Shown here: piece after piece, positions 40,701-49,448 of the stretch
How positions within the stretch are numbered: position 1 is the first letter of the stretch
Layout of the letters: each line of letters opens with the position of its first letter
DNA from: Sipunculus nudus
Lineage: Eukaryota; Annelida; Sipuncula; Golfingiida; Sipunculidae
Direction of reading: 5' to 3'
Assembly (NCBI GenBank): GCA_026874595.1
Contig: CM049307.1
Span: 26,946,362-27,010,361, forward strand
DNA: 64,000 bases
The notes under the pieces: model-generated
What the model was told of the DNA's origin: nothing
The model's database searches: none
What the model saw: the letters and a program-made list of their open reading frames with translations, nothing else
Position numbers and translations under genes: made by a program

Positions 40701-42512
40701 AGTGAAGGGTGAACCAAAGAAGGAGACTGAAGTGGAAAAGAATGAGGATGCACTTGTTGTGAAAGAGGAAAATATGGATTTGACTGAAACAAAGCCAGCA
40801 TCTGTAGAAGAAACCCCGAGAACTGTCATCGAAAAAGAAAAAGTTTCAGAAAGTACAAATGATTTGGAAACTAAACCTGTTGTGAAAAAAGTACCAAAGG
40901 TAAAAACGTCCAGTAAGAAAACCACAAGTGTTCCAGAGATAGTGGTTGGAAGCAAGCTTGTGGAGCCAGTGGTGAAGGACACCAAAGGACCTCAGCTGAT
41001 GGTGGATCTACCAGAGCCGTCAAGATGGGAGACAGAGGAGCCACCGATGGAATCTGAGCAGTCTTCTTCTAGAAGATCCAGGGACAAGAAGAAAACAGAG
41101 AAGAAATCACTGCCCAAGTAAGTCAAAGGACTTTCATGGAATCTAAGCACAAGTTGTAAGATTAAATTTTACTGTCTCATATAATTTATAACCTTTTGTA
41201 TATCTGAGGTTAAATATAGAGCTTGGATTACTTTATCATGATTACAGAAGATAGTATGTTATCACCATACCAAAACAACCTGGTTCTCATGTACACATCC
41301 AGTGAGTTTAACTAATTCGCTTAAAAAAATTAAAGATACCATTTAATACTAAGAAATAACTTGTGCAGTAAAACGTGTTGTGTCTGAATCAAGTTACTTG
41401 AATGCACTGCTTCCATCCAAGATATAAGTGGCACATTCTTTCCTAATTACAGGTTTCATTTGAAGTTCTATTTTAATCCAATCAGAGTATGACACAATGA
41501 GATTTCCTGTATATTATGCATTCAAACAGATAAGATGGAACTAGTATTCTCTGAAGTACTTTTACTCATTTATTCTCAAGTTTCACTGCATAGTATGTAT
41601 GTACATCATTTAACATATGTAATACTCTGTCTTTGGTCTTTCAGGTCCGTGATAGAGAAAGCAGAAAAGGTCTTGACCACCAAGGGTAACCGAGCACCCA
41701 TGGTGGCATCCGCAGTTAGTGCACAGCCCAAGAAGCCCACAATCCGCCGTGTTCACTTGGATAGCAAGAGCAGTGAGACTGAGGCTGTGAAAATGAAAGA
41801 GGAAAAGGGATCTCGCAAAGTTGTCACTGGTTCAGATTTATCAATGCAGGTAACCATAGGACAGAAAGATGATAACCAGAGGAGGTCAAAATCTGAAAAG
41901 GATGCTGTACTTGATGCACGCAAGATCATTGAAAGGCGCAGGAGGCAGATGAGTTCTGATGAAGATCAGTCATCCAGTGGCAGAGGGGAGACAAGCAAAC
42001 AGTCTGATTGGGAGGAGAAGAAGCCTAATAAACGGTCTCCAGAAAGGAAAAACTCAGTGTCAGAGAGGAAGAGCAGCGCACAATCGGAGACGGAAAAACC
42101 TGTGAAGCAGGACACTCAAAATAAGTCAAAACGGGTAACTGATCGAGCTTTCTCTTTGAACGAAGAAGACAATTTTGAACCAGATTATGAGGAGGAACTG
42201 GATGTAGAACCTGCCTCAGAACCAAAGAAGCCTCAGGAGCCAGAGAAGAAGGACCTGAAGAGGAAGATTCCAGCGCCCGAGGATGAAGGGGTGCAGCAGT
42301 CCAAGAGTAAACCCAGCAAGCTGGACACGCAGAGTGACTCAGATGATGGCTCGGACAGCTCAGTGAGCTCTGACCCAGGCTCCCCATCACCAGAGAAGAA
42401 GAGAAGAAGGGACAGTGAGAAGAAGAGTAAGAAGAAGAAGAAAGAGAAGAAACACAAAAAGCACAAACACAAACATAAGAGTAAAAAGAAACACAAGAAA
42501 GCTAAGGAGTAG
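10828..42512 (+). CDS. RBBP6: RBBP6-like E3 ubiquitin ligase, 16 coding exons (5' end outside window)
   Basis: Exons (GT-AG, frame continuous): 10828-10891, 26991-27026, 27511-27599, 28218-28323, 29285-29412, 29807-29985, 30324-30708, 31583-31658, 32163-32232, 32721-32787, 33334-33866, 35663-35780, 37343-37852, 38446-38898, 39885-41117, 41645-42512, total 4,915 nt ending in TAG. The product (about 1,637 residues plus the missing N terminus; human RBBP6 is 1,792) has the family order: CCHC knuckle, RING/U-box, proline-rich part, SR region, YYRYWSEYYQRY motif, charged tail with FEPDYEEELD, and a KKHKKHKHKHK C terminus. Known family roles are ubiquitin ligation toward p53/YB-1-type substrates and a part in the cleavage/polyadenylation machinery (yeast Mpe1), in the nucleus. 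The DWNN domain was not found in 1-10827. Human isoforms differ at the 3' side of DWNN, so alternative ends are possible here too. Confidence 0.96.
15177..15624 (+). mobile_element. Miniature LTR retroelement (TRIM-like), copy 2
   Basis: Same family as 7979-8412. The left LTR 15177-15331 (TGTTACGGGG to ATAACA) and right LTR 15481-15624 (TGTAATGGGG to GTAACA) enclose about 149 bp ending in the same polypurine tract (AAGAGGGGG, 15470-15478). B boxes are at 15277 (GGTTCGAATCC) and 15569, and the right LTR has a consensus A box TGGCAAAGCGG at 15528. The primer site is degenerate (TGGCGGTTTGTCC). Flanks ACAT and AAAT match at 3 of 4 bases, so the target duplication has decayed or differed. It lies inside the 16-kb RBBP6 intron. 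Confidence 0.75.
15737..16911 (+). repeat. Truncated copy of the composite repeat
   Basis: Contains TTTTTGGCTGAGTTACAGGA, the CACTCGGTGCAG module, four GGTGNCACC modules and the terminal CATAAGGCCTGTAGACCTTG. It lacks the left edge and the 180-bp array. Lies in the RBBP6 16-kb intron. Confidence 0.6.
17490..18140 (+). repeat. GGAGCATTATGGTATAC dispersed repeat
   Basis: Starts GGAGCATTATGGTATACTCA then GTCCGTCCG. Sub-blocks end in ATTTAATGAGGTCAGAGGTC and repeat about three times. Related copies are at 30950-31470 and 36850-37070. Confidence 0.65.
18595..19800 (+). repeat. Repeat blocks with GGTGGTGCCACCTG and CTTGAC motifs
   Basis: Several diverged blocks share AAAATTGCTCATATCTC, TCTTGGATAGTTC and GGTGGNGCCACC-type palindromes; related to the palindrome blocks elsewhere. 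No coding. Confidence 0.5.
24207..25616. mobile_element. TIR element with about 180-bp inverted arms
   Basis: The left arm 24207-24400 and right arm 25440-25616 are reverse complements at roughly three-quarters identity (GTGAAAAAA ends, CAGATTTT, GTCTACCAAAATCAACCG, CTGGAGTC). The 1-kb interior contains a TAGCTCAGCT block (24520) and no transposase. Confidence 0.6.
24518..24720 (+). repeat. TAGCTCAGCT-family repeat
   Basis: TTTTTAGCTCAGCTAAGTCA then TGTCCGTTAGCAGGGCACAA. Same family as blocks at 45576, 45899 and 50574. Confidence 0.6.
25617..26501 (+). other. Intronic, nothing recognised
   Basis: AT-rich with no supported exon or repeat. Confidence 0.4.
26502..26582 (+). CDS. Candidate alternative terminal exon of RBBP6
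   Basis: A good acceptor (GGTTCTTTTGCAG) opens a phase-0 frame that starts PQPQKTARSSAGKCSQSSAV and ends at TAA (26580-26582). AATAAA overlaps the stop (26579) and recurs near 26656. Phase 0 is what the exon ending at 10891 delivers. Vertebrates make a short DWNN-only RBBP6 isoform with its own last exon, so the position is suggestive. No donor follows, so it could not be an internal exon. It may equally be chance. Confidence 0.3.
   Translation, partial: PQPQKTARSSAGKCSQSSAVIEDLQK
26991..27026 (+). CDS. RBBP6: RBBP6 exon: 12-codon microexon
   Basis: It lies between TGCGTTTTAG and GTAAGC, 36 nt, phase 0 to 0, reading VEDTMSFDKLSE. It aligns with the human stretch before LTKTANLAEANASEEDK, where a short Ser/Leu-rich linker follows DWNN. 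Confidence 0.8.
27511..27599 (+). CDS. RBBP6: RBBP6 exon: conserved NASEEDK helix before the zinc knuckle
   Basis: It reads VADLVTANASEEDKLKAAMS and continues to HYDKS, matching human LAEANASEEDKIKAMMSQSG. The acceptor is TTTCTCCACCAG and the donor GTAAGTT. The exon ends in phase 2, so an Asn codon is split with the next exon. Confidence 0.95.
27979..28135 (+). repeat. SINE-like repeat, copy 1
   Basis: Contains GTAAAACGCTCGGCTGTC, GAGTGGGTTGGAGTTG, GGTTTTCTCCAGGTTCTCC and CTACAGACTACCGAACCCC. A related copy on the - strand is at 58035-58165. Confidence 0.6.
28218..28323 (+). CDS. RBBP6: RBBP6 exon: CCHC zinc knuckle
   Basis: After NYVQLKYPTGPTPQGY comes CFKCGKPGHFIQNC, a complete C-x2-C-x4-H-x4-C zinc knuckle at 28267-28308 (human CFRCGKPGHYIRNC). 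Family knowledge: the knuckle binds single-stranded RNA. Flanked by TTTTCAG and GTAAGG. Confidence 0.97.
28525..29155 (+). repeat. Minisatellite in an RBBP6 intron, about 30-38 bp units
   Basis: Variations of CCATATCTCAAGATATCTCA and GTCCTGTCTTTTG repeat some 16-18 times. The phase keeps two frames open for over 100 codons each, giving spurious proteins. Confidence 0.85.
29285..29412 (+). CDS. RBBP6: RBBP6 exon: conserved STGIP / KGAML segment
   Basis: It encodes RVKRSTGIPLSSMI and QKGAMLTSEGFYAVPFIDA, matching human IKKSTGIPRSFM and MKGAMLTNTGKYAIPTIDA. This linker between knuckle and RING is one of the best conserved parts of the family. Flanked by TTTGCAG and GTAAGT. Confidence 0.97.
29807..29985 (+). 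CDS. RBBP6: RBBP6 exon: first half of the RING/U-box
   Basis: It reads AAYQTGKKEKPPF, a variable acidic stretch, then CPLCNDLLNDAVVIKCCG and FCDEC. The first zinc-ligand pair starts at 29913. Human has CLICKDIMTDAVVIPCCG. The last Cys codon is split over the intron (donor GTAAGT). Confidence 0.97.
30324..30708 (+). CDS. RBBP6: RBBP6 exon: second half of the RING/U-box and Arg/His-rich linker
   Basis: It continues IRNALLETDDHVCPKCGE and DISPDSLIANKFLRTAIKNF, then NETGYTK, as in human. The final zinc-ligand pair CPKC is at 30362-30373, completing a C4C4 domain. Beyond it the sequence is Pro-rich and then Arg/Asp/His-rich (RRDHSSRDNERRDNDRRDH), a low-complexity linker. The exon ends at AG before GTATAG; reading on past 30708 soon meets a stop, so the splice is needed. 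Confidence 0.96.
30950..31470 (+). repeat. GGAGCATTATGGTATAC-family repeat
   Basis: Contains GGGAGTATTATGGTATACCC, AGGGTCACTG-type blocks and ends TGCTGTGCTCTTGT like the 17.5-kb copy. Lies in an RBBP6 intron. Confidence 0.6.
31583..31658 (+). CDS. RBBP6: RBBP6 exon: linker
   Basis: Acceptor TTTTTTACAG, donor GTAGTT. It reads GSSNIAITPVGEPWEGKPNS and ends WDQ in phase 0. Low family conservation; supported by phase and splice sites. Confidence 0.85.
31688..31984. repeat. Microsatellite cluster: (TA)n, (TC)n, (GA)n
   Basis: (AT)n at 31690-31730, (CT)n at 31861-31890, (TA)-rich 31892-31926 and (GA)n at 31966-31984, within one RBBP6 intron. Confidence 0.9.
32163..32232 (+). CDS. RBBP6: RBBP6 exon: linker
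   Basis: Acceptor TCAATTTTCCAG, donor GTATGT. It reads PVQHPRPLLGDAPPDHTKDM, Pro-rich, and ends in phase 1, matching the next exon. Confidence 0.85.
32721..32787 (+). CDS. RBBP6: RBBP6 exon: Pro-rich
   Basis: It reads NHYPVQPAAPPLPVSVPPHP between TTTCGTAG and GTCAGC. It starts in phase 1 and ends in phase 2, fitting both neighbours. Confidence 0.87.
33334..33866 (+). CDS. RBBP6: RBBP6 exon: Pro-rich with heptad repeats
   Basis: The exon encodes about 178 residues dominated by PPGPPGPP-type runs. A block at about 33490-33710 repeats PRDMPPH roughly ten times, with variants MPSF, LPPH and IPPH. Vertebrate RBBP6 also has a Pro-rich region here, but I do not recall this heptad. Local base composition is C-rich, unlike its AT-rich surroundings. 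Donor GTAAGT at 33867. Confidence 0.93.
34574..35464. mobile_element. Non-autonomous TIR transposon in an RBBP6 intron
   Basis: CAGGGATGTGC at 34574-34584 is repeated in inverted form at 35454-35464. ATGGA flanks it directly on both sides (34569-34573 and 35465-35469). Subterminal segments are GC-rich and inversely related (GCCCGCCCGGCA on both arms, inverted only in part). No transposase. Confidence 0.7.
35663..35780 (+). CDS. RBBP6: RBBP6 exon: conserved LTEEEFYREKKRL motif
   Basis: It reads through FPNPPPLTEEEFYREKKRLL, matching human PLTEEEFYREKRRLK at the start of the SR region. Flanked by TGTAG and GTGGGG. Confidence 0.96.
36850..37070 (+). repeat. GGAGCATTATGGTATAC-family repeat, short copy
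   Basis: TTATGGTATACCCATGGTCC, TCAGTCTGTCCATCCG and CAATGAGGTCAGAGGTCACC match the longer copies. Confidence 0.6.
37343..37852 (+). CDS. RBBP6: RBBP6 exon: SR-rich domain, part 1
   Basis: It begins SKEREKKKYDSLDDFMKELN, matching human KKKSKLDEFTNDFAKEL, and then runs into RS/SR dipeptides with SPSKRRSSRSPLKRS-type repeats. SR regions are phosphorylated and mediate contacts with splicing and 3'-processing factors (family knowledge). Donor GTTAGT at 37853. Confidence 0.96.
38446..38898 (+). CDS. RBBP6: RBBP6 exon: SR-rich domain, part 2
   Basis: It is entered in phase 2 from the previous exon. The frame reads SRSRSRPLRGRSRSRSYSRT and similar, an RS domain made of AGGTCA-type hexamers. A neighbouring frame is also open over this stretch but gives Gly/Gln-rich nonsense; splice phase decides. 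It ends YRYSPSRFQEYY before GTAATT. Confidence 0.95.
39885..41117 (+). CDS. RBBP6: RBBP6 exon: Tyr/Trp motif and charged tail
   Basis: Acceptor TAACTATTTTACAG. It starts KEDMMDPRWLEYYRYWSEYY, matching human KERYREWERKYREWYEKYYK. The rest is highly charged, with nuclear-localisation-like runs (SPKKKKKRK, KKKKKKRK) and a RWETEEP motif near the end that may correspond to the human KWDKDDFESEEE stretch. In vertebrates this part holds the Rb- and p53-binding regions; conservation of those functions cannot be judged from sequence. Donor GTAAGT at 41118. Confidence 0.95.
41645..42512 (+). CDS. RBBP6: RBBP6 terminal coding exon
   Basis: The acceptor is GGTCTTTCAG; open frame upstream of it (from 41535) is intron. 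It encodes SVIEKAEKVLTTKGNR, a charged region, FEPDYEEELDVEP (human FEPDYNESDSE), and an acidic-Ser stretch. It ends in a Lys/His tail (KKHKKHKHKHK) very like the human C terminus. Stop TAG at 42510-42512. Confidence 0.96.
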
Positions 42513-43860
42513 TGGGAAGACTAGCTCATATATTATGTATGCTGGCAGAGAGTGTGATATAAACCAAGGCAGGGTCAAAGATTAAGTATGACATCATCGA
42601 TAAACATGTCCTTTTCAGAGTTTCATGTGAAATCCTACCTGTGTATATTATACAGCTGATAATTTTCCAAAAAAAGGGCGTGAGTGATAGCTTCATGAGG
42701 CATTGTGTGCAGAGAAACGCAGCCCCAGTTCTCCATGGCTGTAAAAAGAATCATCTCATTAAGGTGACATGTTAAAATACATCCACCCCCCCTTCCTTAA
42801 AAAATACTGTATATCATGTCACTAGCATTCAAGAACAGATCAGTGTGGGCAACATAATATTTTCATAAGAATTAAGTGTCCAGGTTCTGTGTTGTTGAAA
42901 TAAAAATGTAAAACATATTGAGCATGATGAAAAGTCATCTCATTTAAGAGTATCGATTTTATTTTCACGAAAATATTGGGTTTGAACAGGTATGCATCTC
43001 TCCTACTGTTTAAATAAATACTTTTGAAGTTCTATGTTGCTAAATGATTGCCCCTTGTAAAAAAGCAAAATTTCCTTTTCGGATTGATAAATGTGTCATA
43101 TTTATCCATTGTTTGATCGGATATTATAAAAATGCCATTTAACTTATTCTTACTTTCAAAAATTCATGTTTGACAACGTTTCTTTCTTGAACCTTTTATT
43201 AATAAATATTAAAATTTGTGAAACATCTTAGTACAGAGTTTCTTAAACATAATAATCATGAAGTCCTCAAAATGAATACACTAAGAGTGTCTTTTACAGT
43301 ACTGAAGTGACTTATTTTCAAGCAGTTTTAAATTTTGATTGCAGCCTTAGTTTAAGTGAAGGGTATATACAGAATAGTTTGCAGTATTTGTATATTTATG
43401 GTAGAGTTAGTGCAGCGTGTGTGTGTGTGTGAGAGAGAGGGTTTGTTGCCGTTTTGAATTTGTACTGCCTAATCCATTTAAATATGTTTTTGTGCAAACA
43501 AATGATGGCCATACATAGATAGAAGATTGAAATGAGGTTGGTATTGCAGAAGCTATTTATATAAAAATATGATGGTCATAAAGCAATTTTTTTTATAAAA
43601 AAAAATCAGCAAAATTACTTTTGGAGTTTTGATGTTATTTTGGAGTTTTCAATGCTCCATACCATCCTTACAGTCATTAATGTAACGACTTAATTTGACA
43701 TGCAGGGACTTGTTTTCTTTAATTAATATTTCAGTTGGTCTCTGGCTGTGTATTTATAGATAAATGTGCTCCATGAATATGTCCTGATACTAACATCAGT
43801 GATTAGATCTTTTGTGAATTATTTTGTAATAAAAAAGTACACATACATGTCCTGTGTTCG
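42513..43860 (+). other. RBBP6: RBBP6 3' untranslated region with two polyadenylation signals
   Basis: AT-rich, no long open frame. AATAAA occurs at 42899 and at 43828. The second is followed by GT-rich CCTGTGTTCGTCTTTT, a classic downstream element, so the main 3' end is probably near 43,850; the first may give a shorter message. Ends are inferred. Confidence 0.55.
43828..43833 (+). terminator. Polyadenylation signal AATAAA (RBBP6)
   Basis: A canonical hexamer with a GT/T-rich stretch 18-35 nt downstream; best candidate for the RBBP6 mRNA end. Confidence 0.55.
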
Positions 43861-44866
43861 TCTTTTATTTCTTACCTTGTATGACTGAAATCGTGCAAAA
43901 TTGCACTGATTAACTGCCTGATAACATGATTTTCAGTGAGAGAAAAGAAAGAAAATTTTAAAGTAATAGAAGGCGTTTGAGTGGTCTAGGGATGCAGGAT
44001 TTCTTTTACAGTGGGTGCTCGGCCTAGGTCCAGAGTTCACAACCTCTTATCTTAAATGAAGGACGGATTATCGAAACTCGAAGAAATGACCACACACAAT
44101 AGTCACAGCTTGGTCTGTTTTCATTTTTAATAATGGGCTACCAAATGCAAATGTTGCATAATCATCGCATGATTAACAAGTCTGCAAAGTTAATGATGAC
44201 AGCATCAACACCTGTTGATATATTTTTTTACCGCACAAGTTCACTGTGAAAGCTCTGGTCCTGCCCTCTCTCTCCCCAACAATCATAACAGAAAGAAGGA
44301 ACAAAGTGGGCGTGAATAATATTAAAATCATGAATAATAGAAATTAATCAGGGATGGCTCTTTGATGATCACCAAGCAAGTGAAAGACCAAAATAGAGAA
44401 TTTCCTCGCATGTACTTGCGTAAATTTATAGGCCTATGTACATTATTAATATGTTCATTTTCTGAGGCGTATCAAAGATTGTTAGGCGTTGGGAGCTTTC
44501 TTTTACGTCTCGTTTTATCGCGTCTCTCGTGAACAGTATTGATGGTGTAGACACAATGTATCTTTCTTGCCCCCCCCCCCCCCCCACTTCTAAAATCCTC
44601 TAACCGCCCCTTGGCAGTTCGAGCTCTTCAAGGAACATATCCTCCCAAAGTTTCGAAATACGCGACAGAGAGAGAGGGGGGGGGGGGGGGGGGGAAGAAG
44701 AGCTTATCAGCTGCACTCGGTTCATAAAGCTGTGTATACACATGCCTGACTGGAGAGAGAAACCTTGGATAAAAAAAGTTGTGTTAACTGGAAAGTTTTA
44801 TGTAAAAATCGAAACGGCTATTTATATATCTTATTAATATATATATATATATACTTATTAAACAAG
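43861..44866. other. Intergenic, no gene seen
   Basis: AT-rich with long C and G runs at 44570-44585 and 44677-44694. No supported exon. Confidence 0.45.
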
Positions 44867-45575
44867 CAAGGTTCCCAAGCCTCCTTGAATTCCTGGAAAG
44901 GTCTGGAATTCTGAATCATTACTGGAAAGTCCTGGAATATCCTGGAATTTGCAAAATCTTCCTGGAACCTCCTGGAAAGTTGGCATTTGATTGGCAAATT
45001 TCTTGAGCACTAAATCTGCGCACCACATAGCTGATAAGTGTCGGTACACATGATGTATAAATCAGTCACAGTCCCTGCAGTTGGCTGCATGCCAACTAAT
45101 GTTAATAGGGTTAATGACCCTATGCAGCACTCTGGGTGTTCCCTCTTCTAGCCTTTGGTGCTTGTTTCCATCAGTAATCACCCCCCCCCCCCCCCCCCCA
45201 GTAGGATGACAGGGTCACTGGAAACCCTGACATTTGCTGTTTGAACTGTCCACTTGATATTTAAGTTAGTTGTAATGTCCTCTACTTAGTTTGCTTAGCC
45301 ATTTAGGCTTTGGTACTTTCAGTCATTGGCTGTTGCCCCTTTGAGATGCATGTCTGTAATAGTTATTCACAAACAGTTATTCAAAAAGTAACTGAAATGA
45401 CCAAAATTAACCAAAATAGGTCTTCATTTGTCATGCAGTTAGTTAAAATTTTTGTTCTTCATGAAAGGAACTGTTCAAGAATAAACATCTGAATATGAGC
45501 CCTCACTAAAAAGTGCATAATGCGTTACCACCAGACATTTGATAAAATCTGTAGACTAATTTTGTTTTTATCAGG

Positions 45576-46180
45576 ATTTTTAGCTCAGCTGACTATAAGT
45601 CATCTGAGTTATAGTAATGGTCCTTTCGTCTGTCGTAGTCTGTCCGTTGACAAACCACGTTTTGAAATTGTTGGACCTACAAATCCAAAATTGTGCATAC
45701 AGTAAGGTACCCCCAAAATCTCCTTCCATGTAAATTGGGTCACTAGGACTTCATTCCTTCGAGATATTAAGGAAAACCCTAAATTTTCCATGAAAAGCCC
45801 ACTGTTACACTTCAAGGCTGCGTAATATAAAATCCACTGATCTGTTTTTGATCATATATTTCCTATAAACATACAAGATTTTGTTAGTATTGTGTATTTT
45901 TAGCTCAGCTGACTGTAAGTCATCTGAGCTATAGTCGTGGTCCTTTGTCCGTCGTCCGTCCGTCCGGCCGTCCGTCCGTTAACAGGGCACGTTTTAAAAC
46001 CGTTGGACCTACGAATCCAAAATTCTGCATACCATTAGATGTCCCCAAAATCTCCTACCATACCGAAAATTGGGTCATTAGAACTTCGTTCCTTCGAGAT
46101 ATTAAGGAAAAACCTCCGTTTTACATAAAAAAGCAATTGTTACACTTCAAGTCTGCCTAATATCAAAACCACTGATCTGT
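45576..46180 (+). repeat. Two TAGCTCAGCTGAC-family repeats in tandem
   Basis: Blocks begin at 45579 and 45901 with TAGCTCAGCTGACT(A/G)TAAGT and share TCCAAAATT, TTCGTTCCTTCGAGATATTA and CACTGATCTGTTTTTGATCA. The second holds GTCCGTCCGTCCGGCCGTCC. Confidence 0.75.
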
Positions 46181-47457
46181 TTTTGATCATATTTAGTATT
46201 CATATTCTTCCATATATTTTCTGTGCACATACCAAAAATTAGGTCAGTATTGGGTATTATTTTGAAGTTATAGGCCCAAATATAATGCAATTTTTTAAAA
46301 ATCAGGAAATATATTTGCTCACTTAACATGAGAATTGCTGAAGCTGAAGACTTTTTTTCAGGAATATAACTTTATTTAATCAAGATTAAATTGTTTACCC
46401 AAAATTAGATCTGAATTTTGCAAATTTTTCAAGTTATTAGCATAAATAAAAAATTAATACCTTAAATTTTGTCCAACTTTGGCAGTGGCACGTTTTTTCC
46501 CTGTAAGCACTGTTGATTTAATTTTCACAGCATATATACATAAGGATTTATTCTTTTAAAATCTGAAATTTCAAAGAAATTGTTTGAAAAGAGTAGCTTT
46601 TATTCAAGTTTTCATACACCATGTCAAGTGTTGTTTATATCTGGTCCACCTAGTAGTACAGCCTTCACTTGCATTATGTAACCCACCCAGGCAGCTTGCC
46701 TTGACCCAGCTTGGCCACTACTAGCAGGCTTCTCCTCTGCCCTGCACTCAACCCCCCCCCCCCCCCCCAGTTGGTGCATAAACTAGATAAATGTTATAAT
46801 TTTCTGTATTTTATTTTATTCTTGGACATGCTACATTTTAGATTTTGGATTGTACCACCAGGGTTACAATGATTAAAGTGCAAATTTAATTGTGTCCACA
46901 AAGTGATGTATTGCTATGAAAGTATGGATGTTCATCAGATAAGTAATGCTTTACTTCAGAAGAGTAAAACTTCACCAGGTGTGAAATTGACTATTAATTC
47001 CAGTTATTAATTATAGCTTAGATTGTAATTAGCATAATGATATTGTTTGTCCCTCAATCAACCAACAGTGTGTATACTTTATTTGAAAAGATGTTTTTAT
47101 TTTATCAAATTTACTGAATCTTTTATTTTATTTCGGTGAATAAAATTAAGCTTGTCCTGAAAACTCCAATGTGCAAAACTTTTTTATAGGAATTCAAGGA
47201 ATAATTTTGTAGATGCCATGTTGTGGCATTATTTTCTTTTACATTCAGTTTAAACATTTGATTTAAAAATAATAAAATATATGTGTATGCATAATATGAC
47301 CCAATGTGAGCTACAATCTGGATATATAATGATTGCAACTTAGAATTCTAATATTTTAACTAATATTTTCACTTTTATATTACAAATTTATAACACTTGT
47401 AAATAAAAAAATGAATCAGATAAAAACTAGAATACGGGTAGTCGACAAGCGACTACG

Positions 47458-49448
47458 TGTATCCGCCAAAATCAGAGAAGGACGGGTGAAGTAAGGCATG
47501 GATTGAGTGGCAAGGGGATATAGAGTTACGTGTTAAATATTAGAACGGATCTCTGCCACATAAACATGATTGTAGGTGGCGCCACCTGTTATTTGAAACT
47601 ATCCAAGATATATACACAAGCAAAATTTGATGTGGAAAAGTCAAACCACTGTAGAGATATGAGTGATTTTATCCCACAGCAGACAAACAGATGGACGCTG
47701 TGCAAAAATGGCTGCAGGTTGCGCCACCATTTTTGTTTATGTTTTAAAGCTGTCCAAGGGCTTCATTTGTGTAAAAAAATTTTCCTGATTGGTTGAATGA
47801 GTCCGGAGATATAAGCATGGATGTCTACAGCATGAATGTGAATGTAGGTGGCACCACCTGTCATAAAATCAAGAAAGCTATGCGGGATGTATAAGCATGC
47901 TGAATTTCAGGTAATTTGGTCAAACCACTGCAGGGATATGAGTGATTTTAACCAAAGGCAGACAAACAGATGGACGCTGTGTAAAAATGGCTGCAGGTGA
48001 CGCCACCATTTTTGTGAATGTTATAAAGCTATCCAAGGGCTACATTTGTGTAAATTTTTTTTCCTGATTGGTCAAACGGTTCCCGAGATATGAGCTTGGA
48101 TGTCTGCAGCGTTAACGTGAATGTAGGTGGCGCCACCTGTCATAAAATCGAGAAAGCTATCTAGGATGTATACGCATGCCGAATTTTAGGTGAATTAGTC
48201 AAAACACTGCAGAGATATGAGTGATTTTAACCCCAGGCAGATGAACAGATGGACACTGTGCAAACATGGTTGCAGGTGGCGCCGCCTTTTGTTGTGTATG
48301 TTATAAAGCTATCCCAGGGCTTCATTTGTGTAAAAAAATTTTCCGGATCGGTCAACCGGTTCCCGAGATATATGGGTTTATGTGTGGAGCGTAAACGTGA
48401 ATGTAGGTGGCGCCACCTGTCATAAAATCGAGAAAGCTATCTAGGATGTATACGCATGCCAATTTTTAGGTGAATTAGTCAAACCACTGCAGAGATATGA
48501 GTGATTTTAACCCCAGGCAGATGAACAAATGGACACTGTGCAAACATGGTTGCAGGTGGCACCACCTTTTGTTGTGTATGTTATAAAGCATTCCCAGGGC
48601 TACATTTGTGTAATAAATTTTTCCGGATCGGTCAAACGGTTCCCGAGATATAAGGGGTTTATGTGTGGAGCGTTAACGTGAATGTAGGTGGCGCCACCTG
48701 TCATAAAATCGAGAAAGCTATCTAGGATGTATACACATGCCGAATTTTAGGTGAATTAGTCAAACCACTGCAGAGATATGAGTGATTTTAACCCCAGGCA
48801 GATGAACAGATGGACACTGTGCATACATGGTTGCAGGTGGCGCCACCTTTTGTTGTGTATGTTATAAAGCTATCCCAGGGCTACATTTGTGTAAAAATTT
48901 TTTCCGGATCGGTCAAACGGTTCCCGAGATATATGGGTTTATGTGTGGAGCGTTAACGTGAATGTAGGTGGCGCCACCTGTCATAAAATCGAGAAAGCTA
49001 TCTAGGATGTATACGCATTCCGAATTTTAGGTGAATTAGTCAAACCACTGCAGAGATATGAGTGATTTTAACCCCAGGCAGATGAACAGATGGACACTGT
49101 GCAAAAATGGTTGCAGGTGGCGCCACCTTTTGTTGTGTATGTTATAAAGCTATCCCAGGGCTACATTTGTGTAAAATTTTTTCCGGATCGGTCAAACGGT
49201 TCCCGAGATATATGGGTTTATGTGTGGAAACAGACGCACAAACGGACGCTGGGCAGAGACGAAAGGTCAGAGGTCAAGGTCACTTGGTTAGGCACCAGTT
49301 CACATGTGACCCGATAATTTGTGTAAGTTTCGGAAAAATCTGTCCAGTAGTCTCAGAGGAGTTCTCCGGAAACGAACGCGGCGGCGGCGGCGGCGGCGGA
49401 ACCCGGTCAAAAACATAGTATCCGCAAAACTTCGTTTTGGCGGATACA
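47458..49448. mobile_element. Element with 14-bp inverted ends around a 280-bp tandem array
   Basis: TGTATCCGCCAAAA at 47458-47471 is exactly inverted at 49435-49448. Between them lies the six-unit array and a (CGG)n tract at 49379-49399. No coding frame conserved between units. Confidence 0.65.
47570..49235 (+). repeat. Six-unit tandem array, 272-281 bp period
   Basis: TGTAGGTGGCGCCACCTGT-type starts occur at about 47571, 47842, 48121, 48401, 48682 and 48962. Each unit holds a second palindrome (CAGGTGGCGCCACC or variant), TATGAGTGATTTTA and CGGTTCCCGAGATAT. The first two units are most diverged, the last four nearly identical. Confidence 0.92.

Noticed and set aside
41535-41644. Open frame and ATG before the last RBBP6 exon
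   Set aside because: Intron sequence; the TTTCAG acceptor at 41644 and the phase of the preceding exon set the true start.
47530-49317. Short frames in the 280-bp array
   Set aside because: Frames are not conserved from unit to unit; repeats, not genes.
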